Shown here one piece after another: positions 21,423-32,659 of a stretch of DNA of 64,000 bases. The DNA is taken from NCBI GenBank assembly GCA_025738555.1, contig JAOVFP010000008.1, positions 558,001 through 622,000 on the forward strand, given 5' to 3'. A program made the translations under genes and the position numbers. The notes under the pieces are model-generated. The model saw only the letters and a list, made by a program, of their open reading frames with translations, searched no databases and was not told where the DNA came from. The DNA comes from Cyathus striatus. Lineage: Eukaryota; Basidiomycota; Agaricomycetes; Agaricales; Nidulariaceae. The number at the start of each line of letters is the position of its first letter. The stretch's first letter is position 1.

Positions 21423-22103
21423 ATGATACAACCTACAAGTTCCGCAAACTGCAAATTACCGAGGTTTGTGACTACTAGTATCATGTGTCAGTACTCTGGG
21501 ACTTCCGAGGAGGATTTGTACATTGCTATTATGAAGGATATGTCGAAGGTTAACCATAGGTGCTTTACTTACATTTCTTACTACTTCTCATGACTTACTT
21601 ATTTGCCAACTTAGCTGCGAACAGAATTGTACCATCCTCTTTGACGAAGACTCATTCACGTTTCGTTTACGAGTTACAGTGCCTATCAAAAGGGTGAAGA
21701 GATCTTCTAGTGCTACTGCAACCCATACATAAGTGCAGAAAGGCACAAATCAATCTTCAAATACCTCTACAACTTCGAATGTTTCTGTCCCTCTTGCATC
21801 AACCCACACGACTACATCTGCACCTCCATTCCCCTGGTCATTAATGAGCTTTACATGGAGACGAACTTGATGGATCGTCAAGTGGCTCAGGAGCTATATG
21901 AAAGAGCAATGTGTATCAAATTTACTATGGAGCTTGAGGGCTCGAAGGGGACGAAGGAGTACTTTCATATGGTAGGGATTGTTGTGACTGCACTCACTGG
22001 GTTGTTGCCTCATGGCTTTGAAGAGGGAGGATTGGATCATATGCAGAAGATGATCCTTAAGGCGGAGAAACTTGTTTCGTTCTTTTTTTTTTTTGGCTAT
22101 TGA
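21423..22103 (+). pseudogene. SET-domain protein remnant (SMYD-like)
   Basis: A first exon from ATG 21423 ends ..DMSKVNH; after an intron of about 55 bp (21557-21614) it resumes SCEQNCTILFDEDSFTFRLR. This rebuilds the SET signature NHSC..N with the intron inside NHS. A one-base loss near 21685 then shifts frame to QKGEEIF, followed by a TAG where ISYC is expected, then ERHKSIFKYLYNFECFCPSC (post-SET Cys-rich part) and a helical tail (METNLMDRQVAQELYER.. to 22103). Family role: protein lysine methyltransferase. Frameshift and stop make this copy non-functional as sequenced; an assembly error could mimic the frameshift but not the TAG. Confidence 0.7.
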
Positions 22104-22160
22104 AACATACGCTGATAATGGATATACCGACTGGATTGATGGTACACGCTGAGGCTAAGA

Positions 22161-22775
22161 ATGTCGGTGTCAGTGATACTGGTGGTATGTTACTTCCAAT
22201 TCCTTACATTCTTCCCCACTCATTCTGTCTTCTTATTCTGCTGGTCCACTATGCTTTCCTTCACTCCTCCTCTTTCACTCAATCCCCATTCTCATATCTT
22301 TCATGATGCACCTACTAACCATAAGCCCATCCCAGAAGCCGTTAAACACCTGGGAAGTTCAAACTTTGCTATCCCTTCATCCTCAACAACTTATTTCCCC
22401 ATTATCGACACGGATACTCTTGTACACGCCCTTTCGCAGCCACAGCTTGCTACAGTCGACAATAGCACCCAGGTGGGAGAACTCCGAAACGGCGATATGT
22501 GCCAGGGAGTTGAGAGAGGAGACATTGGTTTTGAACGAGGAGCAGAGCCTGCACAGACGCAAGACAGGATGCATGCTGTGGTTGAGGATGTTGACCATAT
22601 GGTCACAGAGAACAGGAATTTAGCTATGTATGTGAGGTCGAACCGAGACAGTGCAGGGAATGGGTGTAGGGATTTGGTTGCATGGTTAAACTATTTGCCT
22701 GCTGCATTACTCTTCTTCGGCCCCATCAACACCTTCGTCACACCAGTGGCACATGACATTGTACATTGCTGGTGA
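22161..22775 (+). CDS. Hypothetical protein (doubtful)
   Basis: A 204-codon frame with no family I recognise. The N-terminal 35 residues look like translated intron or UTR (a GTATGT donor-like site is at 22184). The rest is polar with a possible amphipathic helix (VEDVDHMVTENRNLAMYVRS) and a short hydrophobic end. A run of ten or more G follows the stop. It may be the decayed 3' part of the SET locus or a chance frame. Confidence 0.25.
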   Translation: MSVSVILVVCYFQFLTFFPTHSVFLFCWSTMLSFTPPLSLNPHSHIFHDAPTNHKPIPEAVKHLGSSNFAIPSSSTTYFPIIDTDTLVHALSQPQLATVDNSTQVGELRNGDMCQGVERGDIGFERGAEPAQTQDRMHAVVEDVDHMVTENRNLAMYVRSNRDSAGNGCRDLVAWLNYLPAALLFFGPINTFVTPVAHDIVHCW

Positions 22776-22789
22776 AGGGGGGGGGGGAT

Positions 22790-23376
22790 AGAGCTGTCAG
22801 GGTATGGAAATGTTACGTTCTTGTATTTAGCTTTAGGCTTGTTGACATTGTTCCACTGGAGGCAACTATATGGTTAATTCTCTTTCTCTTTTCTTTGGGT
22901 ATTGAAACACACTGATAATCAATACACCTACTGGATGACAAACTCATATCATTCTGATCCTTCCAAGGCAGCACCAGAGTAAGTTTGTTTCTTGTCTTGC
23001 TTTTTACTACCACATTTATCATCTATTTCCATCTCAGACCTATGAACTTCAATTTCAGAGCATTTATCACTACAATTATTAATGTAGTTTTTCTCTCTAG
23101 TACTTTTTTCTCTATAATGAATTGTGTTTCTAATGGTAAATGTCTATTAAAGGAGGTAGTGGGCCCTGCCACTTGTCGGCCCTATTTCTTTATATCTTGA
23201 TCAATTGATGCCGTGCCGGTTATGATAGGTGCTTTATAAGCTGGTTGTGGAGCCAACACTTTGATACAATACATCTTTAGTGACTCCGCTGTTCAACTGC
23301 TGTTGGCCTCTGTGCGATAGGTAAATAGATACCCATCGAATTATTCTAGCTCAATGCAGACATCATGCATGAACTA
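22790..23376. other. Interval without recognised gene
   Basis: AT-rich sequence with no coding signal that I can support. Confidence 0.4.
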
Positions 23377-23516
23377 CAGTAGAAATTGTCATAATGAATA
23401 AGACTGGTTGTAGACTTTCTTATTCATTTCAAGCATTCATTCACTACCACAAGTTGTCACAGTGTGTCATGCAAGTTGGTTTTTGCAATCTGTATTCATT
23501 ATGACAATTTCTATTG
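23377..23516. mobile_element. 140-bp mariner-type MITE
   Basis: Terminal inverted repeats CAGTAGAAATTGTCATAATG (left) and the complement of CAATAGAAATTGTCATAATG (right), 23-24 bases in all with one mismatch. They are flanked by TA on each side (23375-23376 and 23517-23518), the target site of Tc1/mariner elements. No coding capacity. Confidence 0.8.
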
Positions 23517-23769
23517 TACCTAACATCTAACACGCTTCCTTCACGCCCCCTCTATGCAAAGGTAATACATACAACACCGTTCTTTACAATTTAGGAACTT
23601 TCCACAGCTCTGCAAATTAAAATAACACGTTGCCAGGTATGTCTGATAGACATGCCATAAGTCATACCAATCCTTTTTCAGCCATTGGAAATGGCAGTCG
23701 AAGCAAAGCAATTGCAAGAAGAGAAGGTGATTTCAGCGTGAGAGGGGTCCTGGCATATCTTTATTCCAC

Positions 23770-24440
23770 GGGCAGCAAGAAAATTCCAGGCATGCACAAA
23801 AGTGTGCGTGAGTTGAGCATGCACACTCAGGGTCGAATTTTCATGCTCACCTATTGAGCATGAAAATTCGACCCTGTGCGTGAATATCTTATTTTTGAGC
23901 ATGAATATTCTACACTTGAGCATGAAGAAATTTTAAATGAGCATGATAATAATATCTTATTAAGTTGACATAGTCCTGTATAGTATTTTCTTAAATGGTG
24001 TAAATATAACAGCGTGAAACCCATCACGCTCACATTCAAACTCAATTAAATTGAGCATGAATATGATAATAAATATGTATTTTACATCCACGCTCACTCT
24101 ACAGTAAATATGTGTGAGCGTGAATATGTATATACTAATCTTACAGTAAGTATGCGTGTGTGTGAACTTATTTCACATTCACGCTCACATTCAAAATTTT
24201 AATAGAGTGAGTGTGAGCATGAATATAATACATATCCATGCTCACGCTCACACTTATGGTTGTCTACATTTATATACATTCTCAATTGAAATTGTGCGTG
24301 AGCATAACACTTTTATGTTCACATTGACGTTGACAGTAGATACTATTATTTCTTTTAATTTAACAGCAAGTGTGAGCGTGAATGAGACATCACACTCACA
24401 TATCACACTCACACAATCGATTAGAGGATATATATGAATA
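23770..24440 (+). mobile_element. Left terminal region of the split autonomous MULE
   Basis: Begins GGGCAGCAAGAAAATTCC and continues GCATGCACAAAAGTG, like the left ends of S1 and S2. It carries dispersed GAGCGTGA words in both orientations to about 24425. The transposase gene starts 480 bp further on, in the orientation expected for an element whose left end this is. The flank is TTATTCCAC; I found no matching 9-base repeat at any right end in the window. Confidence 0.7.
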
Positions 24441-24830
24441 GGCCATCGATTCACCATTGCCAGACTGTGGCTTCACATGCTATATGCGAGACATTTCATT
24501 TTACCTGATCTTACTCGTATACATGCATCACGAAGGCCTTCTGCATATCTATAATTAGTGAAAACTAGACTTGTTTTCTATCATCTGATCAGTTGTGTGT
24601 GTGATGATCATGATACCTACCTTATCAAGTAGAATGATTTAATGATAATAAGGTTCCATACAAATCTGATGAATGATTTCAGGTCTGTGGCGTACACAAG
24701 CCACTAAAAATGATAGAAGTTCTGTGCTTTTGAATGTGATCAATATTGTGGCATACATGATACTTTGATGCACATGTTTTGCTTCATTCTATACTGATAT
24801 CGGATAGATATCAGTATTGTATATGCTCCA

Positions 24831-24838
24831 TATATAAG
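24831..24838 (+). promoter_or_regulatory. TATA box of the MULE transposase gene
   Basis: TATATAAG lies 81 bases before the proposed start codon at 24919, with a CT-containing leader and an A-rich ATG context (CTAAAAATGG). Confidence 0.55.
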
Positions 24839-24918
24839 AGAATGAATTTTTGAAATCTTCATCAGACCCTCTGACCTCACACTGTCAAGTTTTCAACCAT
24901 ATCAAACAACAACTAAAA

Positions 24919-26883
24919 ATGGTTCTGGTGAGTTACATGTTTGTTACTAAGTTGGGGGGTTCTTATCCTAATAAAAAATAAAGGGATTCTTCAAGCATAT
25001 GTATGCTTACTTTGTGCCAACTCAGAAGAGAAAGTGCTTGGGTTCACAAGGTACCAGAAGCTCAAGTGAGACTGAGCACCTACCATCCAAAAAGAAGCAA
25101 GTGGACATGCTGGATGATTTAATTTGTGAATATATATTATTATATGATAAAAGTATTCAGTCAATGACAGTTAAATTACAGCAACAGGAAAGAAGAATAA
25201 AATTAAGAATACTAAGCTTAAGCATCAACCAAAATCCTCAAAAAAATACCAGGAAGATAGTGATTCAATGTCTGAGACTGAGCTATATGAGTTGCTTCTT
25301 GCTGCAAAGAAAAAAAAGGCCAATCACAGGAAGGAATTGGCTGATAGTAGCAAAACTGTGAAAGAATTGTATGAGCGTACAGCAGATGGGAATTTCGTTC
25401 TTTGCACTCCTGCTTCTGGTGCAGCTGATACTCCCATGGATATCAATGATAGCAATGACACTGTCAATATTGAAGATTTAAGATCTTGGGATGGCTGGCC
25501 TAATGGTGATTGGGAAGCCAACTATAGTAATCAATTTGTTGATGCCACAAATAATTTGCATGTACACTGGGCAACAAGATTAAGTGGTGGGTATGGAGGT
25601 AGTGCAAAATCAAAACTATGGAGCAATGGGAAATGTGTTATGAAAAGATGTCTGGGTATTATCAAATGTGATAATGATGAGTGTAAAATAAGAACATGCC
25701 CAAAGACAAGAATGCCTGCTCTTACCAAACAACTTAAAGAATCATGTACCTGTGGTGCTAAAAAAATTCATATTGAATGTGGTGTAAATTCTAAAGCATA
25801 TACATGGTCTGGAGGAGTTCATTATGTTAATGGTGGATTTCATACCCATGATAGACCAGGAAACATTATCTCATTACTACCATATGAATTAGAAGATCTT
25901 GGAGATGTTGCTGAAGCACATCCTAATGCAGGACCATTACAGTTTGTTGTTGGGCCTAGGGGAGCTAATGGTCTCCCTGGGAAATCTGTTGCACTTATAT
26001 CAGAGGCTTTAACAAATGCTGACCGAGTAGGATATGAGCTACAGAAATTGAAGGGACAGACAGGAGATGCTGATGATTTTGTAAAGAACTTTGCAAGATT
26101 CGAAGAGGAACACCCTGGATTTATTATATATGAACAGTTTGGACAAGTAACAGTTATCTCAGTACAATCTTCATTTATGGCATCACAGCTCATTAAAGAT
26201 GAGGTAATTGATGGTCCTCTAAATGGTCTTGTTAGTGATGCAGCCCATGGCTGGTGGAAAGACCATAAATCCTTGCTTATTGTCTCTTCTGTATATTCTC
26301 CTGAGCTTAGGCGATGGGTTCCAGGCATTTTCTCATATAGTAATGGAGCATCAGCAAGTCATTATGAGCTACACTTCAGTGCACTATTATATAGTATGAA
26401 GGAGCAGCTTGAAAGAAGGGACATTGAAATTACTGATTCACTATTCTCAGGTGTAAGTATTTCATCTACAATGACTACATTACTTGACTAATTAAATATT
26501 AAAATTAGGTAATGGATTTTAGTGAAGCAGAGCATAAAGGATTTGTTGAAGCATTAGTTAAGTTTTATATTTGACGGAATGATTCTAGATCAGAGGAGGT
26601 TCTTCATGAGGTGGCTACAAATTCACTTCAGGGATGTCAAGAGCATTTTTGTGCTTCCCTTACAAGGGTAAAAAGAAACCATGGAGTTATTAGTCCAGAT
26701 AAAGCAGATATATTTGAGTCACGAGTTTTATCAGCTCTTAGAACAAATGATGCTGTTAAGTTCAAGGAAGAAATATGAATTATTATTCGTGACTTCCCAT
26801 TGGCAGAACTATGGATTAATTGGTATCTTTGAGATAGCATAGCAAAAATGCTATTTACATCACAAAAACGAATGCATCCAGAT
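24919..26883 (+). pseudogene. MULE transposase, N-terminal half (GCM-type zinc finger plus first part of the DDE domain)
   Basis: Start at 24919 (ATG GTT CTG), intron 24928-24983, main exon 24984-26452, intron 26453-26508 (GTAAGT..TTAG), second exon from 26509. Domains: Lys-rich N-terminus; a GCM/WRKY-like zinc finger (CLGIIKCDNDECKIRTCPKT, later CTCGAKKIHIECG and GGFHTH); then the MULE core with LVSDAAHGWW (first catalytic Asp) and VMDFSEAEHKGFVEA (second Asp). Defects: a one-base frame change around 25190-25230 and TGA stops at 26572, 26776 and 26830. Coding similarity ends at QKRMHPD, base 26883, exactly where the minus-strand half at 37860 begins. Third catalytic residue not assigned. Confidence 0.8.
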
Positions 26884-27690
26884 ATGAGAGTGGAGTATCC
26901 AATGTGCGATTTGTGCAGGCTGAGTTCCGAGATGTGATAGAAACTCGATCTTACTGGACAATGTCCAGATCACCATTTATTCCAGCTCATGGGCCATTGC
27001 AACAGCGTCGTTGATAAGTTGTGCAAAAGTAATCATCAACGGAACGTCGGAAACTGGGTGTTGGTCCGACTCGGAATCACGATGGCACGAAATTGTTTGC
27101 CGACCGTCGGGTAACTTGTATTTTATTTGAGAGCATTGGTCGATGGTTGGGGACTTGCGAATCGGTAATCTATGCACCTTAACCTGTGAAATATCGCCGG
27201 CCACTTTTTGGTACAAGTTCCCTGGGGGTGTTAATTACAGTTTAATATAACTGCTTGCTAACTTGCAGCTATTTAGTTGAAAATCAACACTTCCACAGGC
27301 TTCTGCGATCCTGTAAACGATGTTGGGTAAACCAGAGTGATGGAAGCACAGTTGGAATGTAGAATAAAACAAACGGAAGGAGTCAACTTATAAGATAATT
27401 ACAAGTAGGTTCGCCGGTGTAGGATTTTGAAGGTTTCATAAGCGACGTAACATATTATAATGAAATGATTACAAGTTATAATATGCATTATATCTGATAA
27501 AAGACTCACAAGCACTGATTTATAGAGTAAAACATGTCGAGGAGGGCATACTACGTTAGTCACATCATAATCACATTATAACCCAGTACAAGCGCTCATA
27601 ATTGCCTCACTACGTGATATTGAGCTCGTGATAGCTGTAAGGACATTTGAGGACATTTGAGTTTTCCACAGATTTAGTGATGCTATTACT
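26884..27690. other. Sequence beyond the inversion breakpoint; one short unidentified frame
   Basis: From 26884 the sequence is unrelated to transposase. A minus-strand frame at 26977-27216 (79 codons; KVHRLPIRKSPTIDQCSQIK..) has a plausible 3' splice site upstream (ACACCCCCAG at about 27220-27229) and could be an exon of a gene broken by the rearrangement. I do not recognise it. Confidence 0.35.
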
Positions 27691-28770
27691 ACTGTTTACA
27701 ATTAATCCTCATAAGATGTGCTTGTCTAGAGAAGAGTAACCGTGTCTTCTCAATTTGTCTAGCATGTAGGCGCATACCCCATGGACCAAAAGAACAAAAA
27801 GGAGTACATTTATGTACTCTAATGACCGTGTACTTTCGAAGGAATCGAACTCTCGTTATATAGTTCACTTCGAGGAAGGCTACCATTGCACCAGTAAGTC
27901 TGCTGTAAATTATTTCGACTATGAAGTAAACTGTTACTCAATCCGTAGCTACACTAGAGCACATACTTATTCAGAATTCCGCAATGCACGTTTGGGAAGA
28001 ATTGAACCCCTACTACAAATTGTGGCAACGTATCGTTCCCACTACGTCAACAACGCACATACTAGTAGTAGTTGCATTGTATTACTTTTATGCTGAAGTA
28101 GCTATTCTAATGGAAAGTTACTACATGAGATGAAAACAAAAGATTATTAATGATAGCTTACCACTCAGTGCATTTAGAAGGAATCGAACCCTCTTTAAGG
28201 CATTATTCAACCTTATCTTTGAGGAAGGCTACAGCTTCCATTACACCAGGAATACTTAGTTTTCCAGTGTCATTAAGTCAATATAACGAATTACTTGGTG
28301 TATAGATCAAAGAGCTTTCAGATAAAAGAGTTACGAAATGATCCTGCTACTGGAGACTTTCGACCGATTGTTCGGCGATTTTTCAGCGTGACACAAAAGT
28401 TCATTCATTGTTCTGTTCACCTCCCGGTTTGAAGCGTGACTAGCATAAAATTTATTCACATCTCACGGTGATCATAAAAATTTTCTACAATCTAGGAAGA
28501 CTTTGAAGGGAAATTAGACCATTCTAATGTAACAGAGCACTTGTATTTTGTGAAAAATAATTGAAGTTTTTCGGAAAAAAAATCAGTCTTTTAGTTTCAC
28601 AGAACCTTTGTTCGCGGCTGCCTGTGATGCGTGACAACCGGACTAAATTGTTCTGTTCGGAGGCCCTGCATGACGCGTGACCGAACAATCGGTCGAAAGT
28701 CTCCAGTATTATGTATTCTGAGGGAATCGAAACTCAACCGCGTACCTAACTACTACGCCAAGAACACAGT
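27690..28770 (-). repeat. tRNA-like module array, block Z (minus strand)
   Basis: Four modules, each with a Pol III-type A box and B box on the minus strand: 27832-27897 (TGGTGCAATGG .. GTTCGATTCC), 27980-28060 (ACGTAGTGG .. GGGTTCAATTC), 28170-28260 (TGGTGTAATGG .. GGTTCGATTCC) and 28715-28770 (TGGCGTAGTAG .. GTTTCGATTCC). They match modules T4, T3, T2 and T1 of block Y (46990-48090) one by one, including the spacers. T1 and T2 are pushed apart by a 357-bp MITE. Confidence 0.7.
28350..28706. mobile_element. 357-bp mariner-type MITE
   Basis: Perfect 26-base terminal inverted repeats beginning CTGGAGACTTTCGACCGATT, flanked by TA (28348-28349 and 28707-28708). Block Y lacks this insert between the corresponding modules, which serves as an empty site. 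No coding capacity. Confidence 0.85.
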
Positions 28771-29149
28771 ACTAATTCATTCATTACATCCCTCACATCC
28801 ACACTATCGCAACAGATACGAAGAAATCTACAAGATAATCTACGCAAACAAAACAAAACAGATAACATATACAATTCAGCGTCCCCATCTATCATGCATG
28901 CATGCATTCAATCTTAGTTAAAGCCATAAATGAACATCGATATATAATATTCCCATCAATTAAAAATTCGCAGCAGCCCTCCGCCTTGCCTCCAATACAT
29001 CCTACCCCTCTAGCCCACAATGGCCCAGAAGCACATCCCACATTCCCCCCACCACGCACTCACATTCTCTATGAAATGTTTCGCGGAAGGGGGGACATAG
29101 GCTCCTAGTGAACACGAAGCGGTTGCCTGCGTGAAAGTCGAAGAATCCA
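28771..29149 (-). pseudogene. Fragment of decayed gene P (block Z)
   Basis: On the minus strand this matches the end of the P unit of block Y (46655-46960), including GGATTCTTCGACTTTC. It ends at GAAGAATCCA (29140-29149), one copy of the target duplication of S2; the continuation of the same gene remnant is now at 33447 and below. Product unknown. Confidence 0.6.
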
Positions 29150-31950
29150 GGCAGCAAGAAAATTCCAGGCACACACAAAAGTGAGCATGAGTTGAGCATG
29201 CACGCTCACCTATTGAGCATGAAAATTCGACCCTGTGCGTGATGTGAGCGTGAATATTCTATACATGAGCGTGAATAATCCTTATATGAGCATGAGCCAA
29301 CTGGCTGTCTTATATCAACTACATACTGAATAATTGGCATAGTAAAGCATGTTCTTAATACAATTTGGTATATACTAAGCACTGTAATGTAATAATTGAA
29401 GAACACCAGTGGGTTTTATATATGTTTTCATTGTTATTGTCTTCTTTATGAGTGTATATTGATTTAAAATGTATACCAATGATCCAGAGTGTTTAGATAT
29501 GACTTAGAGTGTATATAAATGATTCAGAGAGTGTAGCAGTAATTCAGACTAACAGTTAAAAATTTATAGAGCTAGAGAATGGTATATATTGAACAGTAGA
29601 AACAGGGGAAGTTTATAATGAAGCAGGGGGCTCAGAAAATTACAGGAAGCTTTACGATGAAGCAGGAAAATTCAGAACAAGGCAGGGGATTCACAGTGAA
29701 GCAGAGACCTTGGGAAATTCAAAATAAAGAATGGGGCTTTACAGCGAAGTAGGGAACTTCAGAACAAGGAAGGGGGCTTAATGACAAAGCAGGGAAATTC
29801 ACAACAAAGCAGGGAGCAATACAGGATAGATCACTACCTATCACACATATTTTCATAGTATAACGGCATGTCAGTTTTATATTTACACTCATGCTCAATG
29901 CCCTTTGATTTGAGCATGAGCATGATAGGTATTCTATCACATTTATAATACTTATTTACACTTGCACTCAATGTCCTTTAACTTGAGTGTGAGCTTGATT
30001 GGCATTTTTACTCATGCTCACAAATATTACACTTGTATTTCACTTAAGCATGAGTGTGATTGGTATTCTTACTCATGCTCACAAATATTACACTTGCATT
30101 CAACTTGAGCATGAGTATAATTGGTATTTCTATTCATGCTCACAAGTATTCCACTCACACTCAATGTCCTGTAACTTGAGCATGAGTGTGGTATTCCTAT
30201 TCATGCTCACAAGTATTACACTCACACTCAATGTCCTTTAACTTGAGCATGAGTATAATTGGTATTCCTATTCATGCTCACAAGTATTACACTCACACTC
30301 AATGTCTTTTAACTTGAGCATGAGTGTGGTATTCCTATTCATGCTCACAAGTATTACACTCATGCTCAATGTCTTTTAACTTGAGCGTGAGTGTGGTATT
30401 CCTATTCACGCTCACAAGTATTACACTCATGCTCAATGTCTTTTAACTTGAGTGTGAGTGTGGTATTCCTATTCACACTCACAAGTATTACACTCATGCT
30501 CAATGCCTTTCAACTTGAGTGTGAGTGTGGTATTCCTATTCACGCTCACAAGTATTACACTCACACTCAATGTCCTTTAACTTGAGTGTGAGTGTGATAT
30601 TCCTATTCATGCTCACAAGTATTACATTCATGCTCAATGTCTTTTAACTTGAGCATGAGCATAATTGGTATTCCTATTCATGCTCACAAGTATTACACTC
30701 ATGCTCAATGTCCTTTAACTTGAGCATGAGTGTGGTATTCCTATTCATGCTCACAAGTATTACACTCACGCTCAATGTCTTTTAACTTGAGCATGAGCAT
30801 AATTGGTATTCCTATTCATGCTCACAAGTATTCCACTCATGCTCAATGTTCTTTAACTTGAGTGTGAGTGTGGTATTCCTATTCACACTCACAAGTATTA
30901 CACTCATGCTCAATGTCCTTTAATTTGAGCATGAGCATAATTGGTATTCCTATTCATGCTCACAAGTATTACACTCACGCTCAATGTCCTTTAACTTGAG
31001 CATGAGTGTGGTATTCCTATTCACACTCACAAGTATTACACTCACACTCAATGTCCTTTAACTTGAGTGTGAGTGTGATATTTCTATTCATGCTCACAAG
31101 TATTACATTCATGCTCAATGTCTTTTAACTTGAGCATGAGCATAATTGGTATTCATATTCACACTCACAAGTATTACACTCATGCTCAATGTCTTTTAAC
31201 TTGAGGATGAGTGTGGTATTCCTATTCATTCTCACAAGTATTACACTCATGCTCAATGTCTTTTAACTTGAGTGTGAGTGTGGTATTTCTATTCATGCTC
31301 ACAAGTATTACATTCATGCTCAATGTCTTTTAAGTTGAGCATGAGCATAATTGGTATTCCTATTCATGCTCACAAGTAATACACTCATGCTCAAAGTCCT
31401 TTAACTTGAGCATGAGCATAATTGGTATTCCTATTCATACTCACAAGTAATAAACTCATGCTCAATGTCTGAGTGTGATTGGTATTCCTATTCATGCTCA
31501 CATATATTACACTTGCAACTTACTTTTCCTCCCATGTGTGAGTGGAGCCAAAATATAAATGTAACATATAATTTTTTTGTGAGCATGAAGTAAAAACTTT
31601 GAGTGTGAGTTGACAGACCTTGAGCATGAGTTGATGACCTTGAGTGTGAAAACTCAGACCCTGTGCATGAATGTATGGACCCTGTGCGTGAGATGTTGAC
31701 CCTGAGCATGAAGTAAAATCTTGATTAGAAACATCACTCACATTCACAATATGACACAGCCATACAACACTAGTATGTACATTTAATTTACACTCTTTTT
31801 GACCCACAAATGGGCCATTTAGAGCTAAAATAAATACCTTGAGTGTGACACGCTCAATCACGCTCACTTTTGAGCATGAAAATTTGGCCTTGAGCATGGC
31901 ATGCTCAATCACGCTCACTTTTGTGCATGCCTGGAATTTTCTATGTGCCC
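29150..31950 (+). mobile_element. S2: satellite-filled non-autonomous MULE (2801 bp), flanks rearranged
   Basis: Left end GGCAGCAAGAAAATTCC, right end TTTTCTATGTGCCC, internal structure as S1 (AGTGTA repeats, GAAGCAGGG repeats, main array). Its left flank is GAAGAATCCA inside gene remnant P. Its right flank is not P but a MGQFW-family fragment. The missing flank, with the same 10 bases in reverse complement, sits at 33438-33447 next to the right end of the split MULE, showing that recombination between the two elements exchanged flanks. Confidence 0.85.
29880..31480 (+). repeat. Main satellite array of S2 (67-71-bp units)
   Basis: About 23 units of the same type as in S1: GAGCATGAGTGTGGTATTCC, TATTCATGCTCACAAGTATT, ACACTCATGCTCAATGTC, TTTTAACTT. 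A second unit form has GAGCATAATTGGTATTCC. Frames here are repeat artefacts. Confidence 0.9.
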
Positions 31951-32480
31951 TCTCAAATCAATGACATCCCAAGAGGCATTCCTACCAAACATGAACTTGT
32001 ATCTCTCGGTTTCAAGAAAGAGGTTTTCACATGGCACAAGGATGAATACGGAGAAGAATGTTATATACAGTCGAAACTGAATGAGAAATTTAAGCATGTA
32101 TCACTAACCAATGATGTCACTCACAATGATACACAATACATCCTCTGGAATCTGTCAAAGAGAGTGTATGTTCGAGGATCGAATCCACCTTGGCATATTG
32201 ATGGACAGTGGACATTCGGACAAATGCTCTTTGCACGTATATGCTGGTTGTCAGATTCATCTGCGAGTATGGGTATGCCGGATGGTGTCCCGGAGATAAC
32301 AAGGGGCATATGGGCTGGGGATCAGCTCGATCTTGTTCATGTTGATGACGTAGAGGCATTCTTGGAGAAGGAGAACTAGGTGGACGTTATGGAAGGGCTG
32401 AAGAAGCAAGTTGAAGTGATATTTGCAGAAAATCATATGTTTGAAAGTGAGGCTCCGCCCCCACCCTGGAGAAATTGGTA
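31951..32480 (+). pseudogene. MGQFW-family protein, 5'-truncated copy (C1)
   Basis: Starts directly at the right end of S2. Reads INDIPRGIPTKHELVSLGF .. YILWNLSKRVYVRGSN .. FGQMLFARICW .. GVPEITRGIWAGDQLDLV and stops at a TAG (32377) where copy C5 has a coding codon, then continues out to about 32450 (KQVEVIFAENHMFESEA). It aligns along its length with C5 (51748-52352). The N-terminal third is missing. Another short scrap, HTQFILLNLLRNIYLRG, is at 32604-32654. Confidence 0.7.
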
Positions 32481-32659
32481 AATCCAACATCCAACCTGCA
32501 GATGTGAAACTTGTAGTTGAAGAGATGATTCATAACTTCTTGGAAGGCTTTGAAATTGATATTGATATATTTTAAATACTTATATCGTCGTCGAGTTCAC
32601 GATCACACCCAATTCATCCTCCTTAATCTATTGAGAAATATATATCTTAGAGGATTGAG

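Noticed and set aside
22766..22800. GGTGAAGGGGGGGG resembling the right end of M1
   Set aside because: The sequence after the G run does not match the tip and no left partner or target duplication was found.
23770..31960. Target duplication of the autonomous MULE
   Set aside because: The left flank TTATTCCAC matches none of the right-end flanks in the window, even after undoing both inversions.
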